DNA from: UBA11606 sp965243715
Lineage (GTDB): Bacteria; Actinomycetota; Acidimicrobiia; Acidimicrobiales; Aldehydirespiratoraceae
Length of the DNA stretch: 9,362 nucleotides
Assembly: GCA_965243715.1 (NCBI GenBank)
Contig: CBDEVU010000014.1
Coordinates: forward strand, 1-9,362
Direction: 5' to 3'
Position 1 is the first letter of the stretch. Each line of letters opens with the position of its first letter. This document shows positions 1 through 6,941 of the stretch, in pieces. The notes beneath the pieces are model-generated. The model was given only the letters and a program-made list of their open reading frames with translations. It did no database searches and was not told the origin of the DNA. Made by a program: the position numbers and the translations under genes.

Positions 1-273
1 GACAACGCCATGTACGGCACCATCCGTGCCCATCAAGAGCAGAGCTATCCGGGACGGGTGAGCGGAACACCGATTGACAATCCCGATTTCGTGATGATCG
101 CCCACGGCTACGGCATGCACGCCGAACTAGTGGAGACCACCGCGGCGTTTGCCCCGGCCTTTGAGCGAGCGATGCAGTCTCCTACCGGCGCCCTCCTGCA
201 TCTCAAGGTTGATCCCCAGATGCTGACTCCTTGGGAATCCGTCAGCCAAGCCCGAGCGCGCCACGATGCTTAG
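1..273 (+). CDS. Thiamine-diphosphate-dependent enzyme, acetolactate-synthase type (3' end only)
   Basis: This is the C-terminal 90 residues of a protein whose start lies outside the window; the frame is open from base 1 and stops at TAG 271-273. The text resembles the end of the C-terminal TPP-binding domain of acetolactate synthase and related carboligases: an N-x-MYGTIR-x-HQE segment, a YPGR-x-x-GT turn, an NPDF segment with a following GYG, and a final D-P-x-x-x-TP before the tail. In this family the domain binds the diphosphate and Mg2+ of the cofactor, and the segment seen here lies just after the metal-binding loop. Relatives decarboxylate pyruvate or another 2-oxoacid and join it to an acceptor, but the substrate cannot be told from this fragment. 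It is transcribed away from the liv operon. The family call is good; the exact enzyme is open. Confidence 0.8.
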   Translation, partial: DNAMYGTIRAHQEQSYPGRVSGTPIDNPDFVMIAHGYGMHAELVETTAAFAPAFERAMQSPTGALLHLKVDPQMLTPWESVSQARARHDA

Positions 274-308
274 GTGATAGCGATCCAGCAAATATGGTGG
301 ACGCCATC

Positions 309-314
309 GGAGGT
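309..314 (+). promoter_or_regulatory. Strong Shine-Dalgarno (GGAGGT) with no recognised gene behind it
   Basis: GGAGGT lies 6 bases before ATG 321, which is ideal spacing. It is the best ribosome site in the 274-1009 stretch and does not serve the helix-turn-helix frame. A TANNNT-like TATGGT at 293-298 could be a -10 box that starts a transcript just upstream of it, but no convincing -35 box was found. Confidence 0.4.
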
Positions 315-320
315 GTGAAG

Positions 321-431
321 ATGCCAGTCGCCTCGAACCTGGCGGGCCCGACTGGTGTACAGAGCCAACAACCGGGCGGACTTCCCGGAGCTATCGTTAC
401 TTTCGATGGACGACGACCGATCACTTCCTAA
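321..431 (+). CDS. Possible small ORF, 36 residues, unknown function
   Basis: ATG 321 to TAA 429-431 encodes a 36-residue peptide rich in Gly, Pro and Gln with no recognised domain, signal peptide or membrane segment. Its only strong support is the GGAGGT ribosome site at 309-314. It ends 19 bases before GTG 451, the preferred start of the helix-turn-helix ORF, and lies in a different frame. It could be a leader peptide coupled to that gene, a real small gene, or the detached N-terminus of the downstream protein after a frameshift. It could also be chance. I do not recognise the peptide. Confidence 0.3.
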   Translation: MPVASNLAGPTGVQSQQPGGLPGAIVTFDGRRPITS

Positions 432-450
432 TGGTCTTCGGAGCAGGCTC

Positions 451-1155
451 GTGACGGCCGTTACACAACCAACGGCCGAATGTGTCTACCTCCGCGACCA
501 AGTTAGTACATTCACTGGGCTGACACGGCAAGAAATTGCACGAGCGATTGGCGTTGACCGGAGATCCCTCTCCGGGTTCGTGACGGGAGAGATCCGCCCG
601 ACTAAAAGACGACTCCTCGCACTTCGAGTCCTTGCTGATACTGCAAAGTGGTCCTTTGAGCAGTATGGCGAGCATGCACGCGAGGTCCTCAGAGGTAGCG
701 ACGCCGACCCGTCACCCCTCACTCTGATCGCGGACGGAAGAACAGACATCCGGCCGGAGTTGCGAGCGATCGCTCACCGAGCGGGTCTGACCAACGAGAA
801 GAGCATCACGATCCAGAGGCGGGCCGCCAAGGAGCCTCTCTACGTCAGGGCAGCCACCCATTGGACCGGATCGAACCAACTGCCGACACGGCAAGGCACA
901 CCCCGCGATGACACCGAATACGAACAGGACCTGTCCAAGGCCGTCGCTGCGGTGGCGCTACCCGACAAACCCCGCCGCCGGTGCCTGACCCCGCGCGGGG
1001 GTCTAAGGGCTAGCCTTCGCCTAGGTAGCTGGCGCGGAGTTCGGGGTTGGCGAGGAGTTTGTCGGCGGTGTCGTCGAGGACGACGCGGCCGGTTTGGAGG
1101 ACCCATCCTCGGTCGGCAATCGAAAGCGCCATGTTGGCGTTCTGTTCCACCATGA
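451..1155 (+). CDS. Helix-turn-helix DNA-binding protein, probably with a degraded 3' end
   Basis: With GTG 451 the ORF encodes 234 residues. Residues about 23-66 resemble an Xre/Cro-type helix-turn-helix: TRQEIARAIGV as the first pair of helices, then a recognition helix DRRSLSGFVTG, followed by an Arg/Leu-rich helix. Such domains bind DNA as repressors or as antitoxins; no partner toxin is visible. GTG 451 is preferred because GGAG sits at 440-443, 7 bases upstream; ATG 406 and GTG 355 are in-frame alternatives. Residues up to about 178 look like ordinary protein. After that the text turns Arg/Gly/Trp-rich and reads antisense through the last 146 bases of livF, which suggests the natural stop was lost. 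TGA 986-988 and TAG 1011-1013 in the other two frames would end the protein after a single frameshift. The N-terminal half is probably a real or recently real gene; the end at 1155 is doubtful. Confidence 0.5.
   Translation: MTAVTQPTAECVYLRDQVSTFTGLTRQEIARAIGVDRRSLSGFVTGEIRPTKRRLLALRVLADTAKWSFEQYGEHAREVLRGSDADPSPLTLIADGRTDIRPELRAIAHRAGLTNEKSITIQRRAAKEPLYVRAATHWTGSNQLPTRQGTPRDDTEYEQDLSKAVAAVALPDKPRRRCLTPRGGLRASLRLGSWRGVRGWRGVCRRCRRGRRGRFGGPILGRQSKAPCWRSVPP
987..1003. terminator. GC-rich hairpin between convergent ORFs (end of liv operon)
   Basis: GACCCC and GGGGTC form a 6-bp stem around a 5-base GCGCG loop; the core CCCCGCGCGGGG is a perfect 12-base palindrome. It starts 7 bases past the livF stop on the - strand. 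No T-run follows on either strand, so it would be a terminator without a U tract, or an mRNA 3' end protector. Being palindromic it could serve both directions, but on the + strand it falls inside the open helix-turn-helix frame. Confidence 0.45.
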
Positions 1156-1750
1156 AAACGGCCACGCCATCGGCATGGATCTGCTGTATCAACTCGAAGT
1201 TGACCTGCACTAGCGCCGGGGCCAAGCCCATCGACGGTTCGTCCATGAGTAGCACGCGGGGGTTGCTCATCAGAGCTCGGCCCATCGCCACCATCTGTTG
1301 CTCGCCCCCTGACAAGGTGCCTGACTTCTGATTGAGGCGCTCCTTGACCCTTGGGAACATCTCATAGATACGTTCAAGGTCGTTGGCTATGGCGTCGCGA
1401 TCAGTGCGCAGGTAAGCCCCTAACTCGAGGTTCTCCTTCACCGACAGGCGCTTGAACAGTCGTCGGTTCTCCGGGACCATCGTGACGCCGCGCTCCACCC
1501 GATACGACGTGGGCTTATCGTTGACGATCTCCCCGTCGAGCACGACCTCACCGGTGGTCGGCGTGACCATGCCGAGCAAGGTCTTGAGCGTCGTGGACTT
1601 GCCCGACGCGTTGCCCCCCAGCAAGCACACCAACTCTCCCGGATAGATGGCAAGGTCGACGTCTTTGAGGATGTGAACGGCGCCGTAATGGGTGTTGATG
1701 CCGCGGAACTCCAGCAACGGTTGATCGCCAGTGGCGTTGGACTCGCTCAC
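1010..1750 (-). CDS. livF: Branched-chain amino acid ABC transporter, ATP-binding protein LivF
   Basis: This 246-residue cytoplasmic ATPase is one of two that power the LivHM permease. Visible motifs in order: Walker A GGNASGKST at 45-53, the LivF-type Q-loop region PENRRLF at 93-99, signature LSGGEQQ at 146-152, Walker B VLLMDEP at 166-172 with catalytic Glu171, then SMGLAP, and VEQN at 201-204 where most ABC proteins have the switch His, as is usual in LivF. The length is normal for the family. The Walker A loop has Ala48-Ser49 where Gly-Ala is usual. The start is GTG, which overlaps the livG stop by 4 bases (GTGA); GGAGG lies 7 bases upstream inside livG (plus positions 1758-1762), so it can be both coupled and independently initiated. 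It is the last gene of the operon. Confidence 0.95.
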   Translation of the reverse strand: MSESNATGDQPLLEFRGINTHYGAVHILKDVDLAIYPGELVCLLGGNASGKSTTLKTLLGMVTPTTGEVVLDGEIVNDKPTSYRVERGVTMVPENRRLFKRLSVKENLELGAYLRTDRDAIANDLERIYEMFPRVKERLNQKSGTLSGGEQQMVAMGRALMSNPRVLLMDEPSMGLAPALVQVNFELIQQIHADGVAVFMVEQNANMALSIADRGWVLQTGRVVLDDTADKLLANPELRASYLGEG

Positions 1751-2541
1751 GATGCTGCCTCCGCGGGACGACCGAGGTAGGCCTCGATAACTTCGGGATT
1801 GGACGAGACTTCCTCATAAGAACCCTGAGCGATGGTTTCACCATGATCTAGCACCACGACTCGATCTGACACGTCGCGCACCACACCCATGTCGTGTTCG
1901 ATCATCACGATGGTGAAGCCCCACTCGCTTCGCAGTTGCCCGATAAGGCCGGTCAGTTCCTGGGATTCCTTCGGGTTCATACCAGCGACCGGTTCGTCGA
2001 GGAGAATCAGTCGCGGCTTGGTGGCCATAGCCCGCGCCACTTCTAGGCGACGCCGGTTGGCGTACGACAGCATCGACGCGGGTTGGTCGAGTCGGTAGCC
2101 AATGAGGCGAGTGCCAAAAAACCCGAGCACCTTCTCGCCGTACTGGCGAATCTCTTGTTCTTCTCGCTTGAAAGCCGGGGTTTGCAACAGCGCACCCCAC
2201 GCTCCTTGCTTTGTGCGGCAATGTTGAGCCACCATGACGTTCTCGAGGATCGTCATGTTGGCAAAGAGGCGAACATTCTGAAACGTTCGGGCGATACCGC
2301 GGCCAGTCACCTGGTTGGGGTCGAGCCCTACCAGAGAGTCGCCTTCGAAGATGATGTCGCCGGAGGTCGGGATGACCATGCCGGAGATCATGTTGAAGAA
2401 GGTGGTCTTTCCCGCCCCGTTGGGGCCGATGACCGAAACGATCTCACCCTCGTCGACGTGGAAGTTGAGGTCGCGTAAGGCGTGAAGGCCCCCGAAAGTG
2501 ACGCTCAGGTCCTTAATGGTGAGTAGCCGTTCGCCGCTCAT
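1747..2541 (-). CDS. livG: Branched-chain amino acid ABC transporter, ATP-binding protein LivG
   Basis: This 264-residue cytoplasmic ATPase pairs with LivF. Visible motifs: Walker A GPNGAGKTT at 39-47, Q-loop FQNVRLF at 87-93, a degenerate signature LSYANRRRLE at 158-167, Walker B LILLDEP at 178-184 with Glu183, the LivG hallmark VAGMNPKE at 185-192, and switch His216 in IEHDM. LivG proteins normally read LPYG in the signature; here Gly is Ala161. Length fits the family. ATG overlaps the livM stop by 4 bases (ATGA). Unlike livF and livM it has no clear ribosome site: the upstream sequence is a GGGG-TGG-CCCC stretch that can fold, so translation probably depends on ribosomes finishing livM. 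Confidence 0.95.
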   Translation of the reverse strand: MSGERLLTIKDLSVTFGGLHALRDLNFHVDEGEIVSVIGPNGAGKTTFFNMISGMVIPTSGDIIFEGDSLVGLDPNQVTGRGIARTFQNVRLFANMTILENVMVAQHCRTKQGAWGALLQTPAFKREEQEIRQYGEKVLGFFGTRLIGYRLDQPASMLSYANRRRLEVARAMATKPRLILLDEPVAGMNPKESQELTGLIGQLRSEWGFTIVMIEHDMGVVRDVSDRVVVLDHGETIAQGSYEEVSSNPEVIEAYLGRPAEAAS

Positions 2542-4379
2542 GCTGGGGCCACCCCGCCCCTGAGACTGGTTTGGCCGTCGTCGGGATCGTCGTCGGTGTC
2601 GATCTCGCCCTTGAGCCAGGCATCCTGCAGGAACTCGTCCTGGTGCAGTTCACGCGTGCGGCGCACGTTCGGCACTAACCCTTCAGGCCGCTTAAGCATC
2701 ATCCATACCAGCAAAGCGCCGTAGATCAGGAGCTTGAAGTTGGAGAACTCCTGAAGCAACCCGGGCTGACGGGGCCCGCCCAGCACTCCGATGAGCACAA
2801 CCGCTCCCGCGATCACGCCCGCTATGTTGCCCATCCCGCCCACGATAACCACCACCAAGATGACGATCGAGACTAAGATGATGAAGCTGCTAGGAAAGAT
2901 GGACCCAACTTTGGCCGCAAATATCGCGCCGGAAAAGGAGGCCAAAATAGCGCCAACCACGAAGGCCATGAGCTTGACGTTAACGGTGTTAATCCCCATG
3001 GCTTCAGCCACGGATTCATCCTCTCGAATCGCCATCCATGCTCGACCAATCCGAGATTTCTCAAGGCGCCACGAAACATAGATAGCGACTGCGCAAAAGA
3101 AGAGCACGAGGTAGAACACCGCTCGTGGGTCGGTGCCCTTCACGGTAGCCAAGCCAAAGACCTGCACTCCGGGGATGTTGGTGATGCCCTGAGCGCCGCC
3201 GGTGTAACCGCTGAGCCAATCGGACAAGAACAAAAGGCGGATAATTTCACCGAAACCGAGGGTGACGATGGCGAGATAGTCGCCTCTCATGCGGATAACG
3301 GGCGCCCCGATGAAGAGGCCGGTCAGCGCAGCCAACGGCACCACGATGAGCAGGGCAACAATCCACCACGCCTGCGGCAGCCACTCGGGCCACGAATCAC
3401 CCCGGTTGGGGGACGTCAGCACCGCGGTTGTGTACCCCCCGACGGCGAAGAAGGCCACATAACCGAGGTCGAGAATACCGGCGAGACCGACGACAATGTT
3501 GAGGCCAAGAGCGAGCAACACGAAGAGGCCGACGTTGGCCAGCAGTTCGTTAGTAATTTTGCCCAGCACTAAAGGCATGGCGATCAACAAGAAGCCACCG
3601 ACGGCGATCAGCACGGAGTTAGCCTGAACTCGTTCGGGCCCTTGGAGGGCTTGGAACGAGGTCTTGGCAGCTTTGACCCGATCTCTGCCGACTAGGGCGT
3701 AAGCGCCCGCGAGGAGGGCGACGACGATCGCGCCGGTAATGCTCAAGCCGCCCCGCTTGAAGAAGATAATGTCGGTGAGCCACTCGAGGAACAACTCTTC
3801 GGACATGTCGGTGAGAATCGTCTCGAGCACCGCTACGAAAACAACGGCGAGGACCGCTGTGCTAACGGTGCGGCGCACCCGATCGGACACGACATGCATC
3901 GAGCCACCAACAACTCCGAGACCGGCCCCGATGACCAGCCAAGCCACGATGCCGATGATTAAGGATCTGTCGAAATTCAACTGAGCCAGCAATTGCGGAC
4001 TCCAGTTGACCAGCGGATCTCGCACGTCAAAGTTATCGATCAGCAGCGCGAGCAGGCTCAGGCCCGCCCCCCCGATGAGGCCCACCACCCCACCCGCGAC
4101 AAGTTCGGGGGATCCCTTAGCGCGGACGGTCATACCTTCGAGGACCACCTCACGGCTGACCCCATAGCCCACTAGGAGCGGAAGCCACAGTAACGACAGG
4201 TAACCCATCGACAATACGGGCTCGATGATCTTGCGCACATCGAGTTCTACCGGCATGTTGCTGAGGGCGAGGAAGACTTGAGCTAAGGCCAAAATAGAGC
4301 CGACGCGAATCAGGCGCTGCCAGTCCTGATCGAGGGCACTGCGGGGCGGGGCGAGTTCAGGATTCATGATCGCGCTCAT
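2538..4379 (-). CDS. livM: Branched-chain amino acid ABC transporter permease LivM with long N-terminal membrane extension
   Basis: This 613-residue inner-membrane permease forms the translocation path with LivH. The conserved LivM core begins near residue 255: the AGILDLGYVAFFAVGGYT segment at 300-317, the RMRGDYLAIVTLGFGEI segment at 363-379, the cytoplasmic coupling loop IGRAWMAIREDESVAEAMGI at 444-463 that contacts the ATPases, and the RPEGL motif at 564-568. Ahead of the core are about 250 extra residues with some six likely membrane segments (about 24-41, 54-72, 95-114, 140-160, 172-190, 212-230). E. coli LivM, for comparison, has 425 residues. The C-terminus ends in an acidic cytoplasmic tail with a DTDDDPDDG run at 594-602. 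ATG overlaps the livH stop by 4 bases, and GGAGG lies 7 bases upstream (plus 4387-4391). Confidence 0.93.
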   Translation of the reverse strand: MSAIMNPELAPPRSALDQDWQRLIRVGSILALAQVFLALSNMPVELDVRKIIEPVLSMGYLSLLWLPLLVGYGVSREVVLEGMTVRAKGSPELVAGGVVGLIGGAGLSLLALLIDNFDVRDPLVNWSPQLLAQLNFDRSLIIGIVAWLVIGAGLGVVGGSMHVVSDRVRRTVSTAVLAVVFVAVLETILTDMSEELFLEWLTDIIFFKRGGLSITGAIVVALLAGAYALVGRDRVKAAKTSFQALQGPERVQANSVLIAVGGFLLIAMPLVLGKITNELLANVGLFVLLALGLNIVVGLAGILDLGYVAFFAVGGYTTAVLTSPNRGDSWPEWLPQAWWIVALLIVVPLAALTGLFIGAPVIRMRGDYLAIVTLGFGEIIRLLFLSDWLSGYTGGAQGITNIPGVQVFGLATVKGTDPRAVFYLVLFFCAVAIYVSWRLEKSRIGRAWMAIREDESVAEAMGINTVNVKLMAFVVGAILASFSGAIFAAKVGSIFPSSFIILVSIVILVVVIVGGMGNIAGVIAGAVVLIGVLGGPRQPGLLQEFSNFKLLIYGALLVWMMLKRPEGLVPNVRRTRELHQDEFLQDAWLKGEIDTDDDPDDGQTSLRGGVAPA

Positions 4380-5503
4380 GCTCGGTCCTCCGAAGAAAGG
4401 CGCTCTCCAAAGAGGCCTGTGGGTTTGACAAGGAGCACGAGTATCAGCGCCGCGAAAGCAACGGCATCACGAAGTTGCGAGACACCGTCGACCCCGAGCG
4501 GTTCGAGGATCATGAGAGGGGCGATGGCCTCCGCGCTACCGAGCGAAACGCCACCTGCCATTGCCCCACCGAGGTTCCCGATTCCACCGACCACGGCGGC
4601 GCTGAACGCCTTAATTCCCGGCAAGAAGCCCGTGGTGTGGATGACCGAGCGAAACATCAAACCCCAGAGGATGCCCGCCACACCGGCCATAGCGCCGCCA
4701 ACGGCGAAGGTGGTGACGATTATCTTGTTGACGTTGATACCCATGAGCGAAGCGATCTCTTTATCTTCGGCCACGGCGCGCATGGCCTTACCCGTCTTGG
4801 TACGTTCGACAAGGTACCAAAGGACCACCATCGAAACGGCCGCGACCAGCACCACCAACAAGCGGGTGCGCTGAATCTCGATGAACCCGATGGTCTGGGT
4901 GTCGGTTAGCCAATCCGGAAGGTCTGGGTACGCCTTGGCCCCCGGGCCGAGCAGCACAACCGAAATGTTCTGGATGAGAAACGACACGCCGATCGAGGTA
5001 ATGAGCGGAATCAGGCGAGGAGCCCCACGCAAAGGGCGGTAGGCGACTCGTTCCATGACTACCGCTGTGAGCGTCGAAACAACGATTGAGACGATCACGA
5101 TGAAGAACAGCGCTGGGATGAAGGCGTTGCCGTCCCACACTCCGGCATCGGCCAGTTTGTTGGAGGTGATCATTCCCGTCATGGCGCCGACCATGAAGAC
5201 CTCACCGTGGGCGAAGTTGATAAAGCCAAGCACGCCATAGACCATCGAATAGCCGAGGGCGATCAAACCGTACATCGAACCCTGGGAAAGGCCCGAGATG
5301 ACAAGGCCTTCAAACTGGTCGGCGGTGAGTCCGGTGGCATCCGGGTTGAGCCATGAGGCCAGCGGGTTCGAATTGTCGATCTGCTGCCAGATGAAGGCAA
5401 ACAGGCCGAACCCGATCACAGTGAAAAATCCCCAACGCAAGAGGAGAAGAAACCAGTCGACCCCTGTGCGTGGTACCACCTTGTTTCGCGTAACAGTGGT
5501 CAC
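4376..5503 (-). CDS. livH: Branched-chain amino acid ABC transporter permease LivH
   Basis: This is the second permease subunit, 375 residues from GTG 5503. An extra N-terminal membrane segment (about 17-38) and a short linker precede the conserved core, which shows GLSQGSMYGLIALGYSMVYG, then GFINFAHGE at 93-101, a coupling loop GKAMRAVAEDKEIASLMGIN at 238-257 and the terminal PTGLFGER at 361-368. The core is about the length of classical LivH, so the protein is roughly 60 residues longer than usual at the front. An in-frame ATG at 5539 would add 12 residues, but its ribosome-site region falls at the foot of the 5548-5582 hairpin and no good Shine-Dalgarno is seen; GTG 5503 has a long GGAGGGGGAG run directly upstream. 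The stop overlaps the livM start (ATGA). Confidence 0.93.
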   Translation of the reverse strand: MTTVTRNKVVPRTGVDWFLLLLRWGFFTVIGFGLFAFIWQQIDNSNPLASWLNPDATGLTADQFEGLVISGLSQGSMYGLIALGYSMVYGVLGFINFAHGEVFMVGAMTGMITSNKLADAGVWDGNAFIPALFFIVIVSIVVSTLTAVVMERVAYRPLRGAPRLIPLITSIGVSFLIQNISVVLLGPGAKAYPDLPDWLTDTQTIGFIEIQRTRLLVVLVAAVSMVVLWYLVERTKTGKAMRAVAEDKEIASLMGINVNKIIVTTFAVGGAMAGVAGILWGLMFRSVIHTTGFLPGIKAFSAAVVGGIGNLGGAMAGGVSLGSAEAIAPLMILEPLGVDGVSQLRDAVAFAALILVLLVKPTGLFGERLSSEDRA

Positions 5504-5506
5504 GTA

Positions 5507-5516
5507 CTCCCCCTCC
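5507..5516 (-). promoter_or_regulatory. Ribosome binding site that decides the livH start
   Basis: On the - strand GGAGGGGGAG reaches to 3 bases before GTG 5503, and its first GGAGG is 8 bases away. This purine run is far better than anything in front of the ATG at 5539, so GTG 5503 is taken as the start. Confidence 0.65.
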
Positions 5517-5547
5517 GCAGAACTCCGACGCTGCACCATAACCCACC

Positions 5548-5582
5548 GCGGCCCTCGCTCTCCAGTGAAGGGCGAGGGCCGC
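5548..5582 (-). terminator. Strong hairpin between livK and livH, probable attenuator or mRNA stabiliser
   Basis: Arms 5548-5558 and 5572-5582 are perfect 11-base inverted repeats (GCGGCCCTCGC / GCGAGGGCCGC). Three more inner pairs, one a G-T wobble, leave a 7-base loop. It starts 30 bases after the livK stop and ends 44 bases before the livH start. No T-run follows on the - strand, so complete termination is unlikely. Such a hairpin after a binding-protein gene usually protects the upstream message or lets only part of transcription continue, giving more binding protein than permease. Confidence 0.6.
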
Positions 5583-5612
5583 AGCGAAAATCAGCTACGA
5601 ACTGAAGCTCGA

Positions 5613-6881
5613 TTACGGGGCGTACTCGAAGACGACGTTGGCCTTCGAAGCCTCGATATCATCGGAGTTATCGTGCTTGATGATTGTGATCTTCTGCGAA
5701 CCACAGTCGCCAAAGTCATCACAGTTGATGGTGCCGATGACCCCGCTGTAACCGCGGAGGTTCGTGAGGTAGGCACGAACCGCAGCCTTGTCGATCACCA
5801 GTTGGCCCGCATCATTGACAGTGGACGAATCCTTGATGGCGTCGAGCAACATCGCGGCCGCGTCGTAGGAATGACCCCAGAACGCCGCCGACGGCGGTTC
5901 ACCGTATTTGTCTTCGTAAGCCGCAAGAACTTCAGCTGCTGTCTTGCTGGTGGACTGGTTGACATTGTCGCCGAAGCGGACGTCGGGCCCAGAGAAATAT
6001 ATGCCCTCGGTCTGGGTCAACTCGAGGAAGCCGTCGACTAAAAGGCCGTCAGCCGCGAGGAGTTGGGTTTCTTCGAGACCAGAGACGCCATGGGTTTGAT
6101 CAGCAATAAAGTCGCCTGCTGGCTGGAAGATCGGGAAGAACAGAGCCTCTGGAGTACCTGCGGCGATCTCGGTGAGGACCGGAACCATGTCGGTGTCTTC
6201 TTTGTTCACACCAGTGAAACCGGTGACCGTGCCACCGATTTCTTTGAAGGCGTCAACAAAGGACTGAGCAAGGCCCTGGGTGTAAGGGTCGCCGTCGTGA
6301 ATGGCCGCAGCAGATTTTAGACCAAGGTCTTCGAACACGAACTTAGCCATGGCTGCGCCCTGGTAAAGGTCGTTATGCGCGGTGCGGTAGTAGCCAGCGT
6401 TGTAGTTCTCGCCAGCAGTGCCCTGAAGGTCTGAGGTAAGAGCTGGGGAGGTGTTCGAACCGGAGATCATAACGATGCCGGCCTCGGCGATGAGCGGAGC
6501 CGCGGCGGTGGCCGCACCAGAACACGAGGTCCCGATAACGCCAACGATTTGCTCGTCAGCTACGATGGTTTGAGCGGCCGCTTGGCCACCATCAGAGGAG
6601 CAAAGGTCATCAAGACCGGCCCCGCTGGTGACTCCGAAGCCTTGGATCTCACCGTAGTCGGCTACCGCGGCTTCAACGCCGCGCTGGTTTGGTATACCGA
6701 GGAACGCAACATCGCCGGTGATGGCGTTGAGCGAACGGATTTGAATTAGCTCACCTTCGTCCACGACGATGAAATCGGCGTCAGTAGCGGCTGAATCAAC
6801 GTCCTCTCCGCATGCCGCCGCAACGAGCGACAGCGCCGAGAGTATGGCAAGCATGAATATGAACTTGCGTAAAAGTGTCAT
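5613..6881 (-). CDS. livK: Amino acid ABC transporter substrate-binding lipoprotein (LivK/LivJ-like)
   Basis: This 422-residue extracytoplasmic protein captures the substrate and delivers it to LivHM. The N-terminus is a lipoprotein signal: MTLLRKF, a hydrophobic stretch, then a lipobox VAAAC with lipidation Cys24 and a short acidic linker. Two lobes of the type-I periplasmic-binding-protein fold (Peripla_BP_6) follow, with ligand-site segments GTSCSGAATAAAP at 117-129 and SGSNTSPALT at 140-149, and AFWGHSYDAAAM at 333-344 in the second lobe. Cys94/Cys120 and Cys387/Cys393 look like two disulfide pairs. Length is slightly above the classic LIV-binding protein. ATG 6881 has GGAGGGG 7 bases upstream. 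Its place at the head of the permease operon makes it the cognate receptor; whether the ligand is Leu/Ile/Val or another compound (urea, amides and aromatic acids use the same family) cannot be read from sequence. Confidence 0.92.
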   Translation of the reverse strand: MTLLRKFIFMLAILSALSLVAAACGEDVDSAATDADFIVVDEGELIQIRSLNAITGDVAFLGIPNQRGVEAAVADYGEIQGFGVTSGAGLDDLCSSDGGQAAAQTIVADEQIVGVIGTSCSGAATAAAPLIAEAGIVMISGSNTSPALTSDLQGTAGENYNAGYYRTAHNDLYQGAAMAKFVFEDLGLKSAAAIHDGDPYTQGLAQSFVDAFKEIGGTVTGFTGVNKEDTDMVPVLTEIAAGTPEALFFPIFQPAGDFIADQTHGVSGLEETQLLAADGLLVDGFLELTQTEGIYFSGPDVRFGDNVNQSTSKTAAEVLAAYEDKYGEPPSAAFWGHSYDAAAMLLDAIKDSSTVNDAGQLVIDKAAVRAYLTNLRGYSGVIGTINCDDFGDCGSQKITIIKHDNSDDIEASKANVVFEYAP

Positions 6882-6888
6882 AGTTTGT

Positions 6889-6895
6889 CCCCTCC
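6889..6895 (-). promoter_or_regulatory. livK ribosome binding site
   Basis: GGAGGGG on the - strand, 7 bases before ATG 6881. It is strong, consistent with high expression of a binding protein. Confidence 0.7.
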
Positions 6896-6941
6896 ATACG
6901 GGATTGCCCGCGGTTTAACGGCACCGGGAAGCCGCAGTCGA

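Noticed and set aside
451..900. Toxin-antitoxin module with the helix-turn-helix ORF as antitoxin
   Set aside because: The domain order faintly recalls Xre-type antitoxins, but no toxin ORF is found next to it on either strand.
840..1106. Arg/Pro-rich - strand ORF over the livF 3' end
   Set aside because: Low-complexity shadow generated by GC-rich DNA; it overlaps livF in another frame on the same strand.
1551..2385. Similar stretches in livF and livG that look like a repeat
   Set aside because: They encode the same conserved segment of two paralogous ATPases, so the similarity reflects shared protein ancestry and not a mobile or regulatory repeat.
4419..4909. Two overlapping + strand ORFs (151 and 144 residues) opposite livH
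   Set aside because: Both are antisense shadows of a conserved permease sequence, with low-complexity text and no start signals.
5298..6041. 247-residue + strand ORF across the livK-livH junction
   Set aside because: It is antisense to the well-supported livH and livK genes and crosses the hairpin; the text shows no domain and it has no ribosome site.
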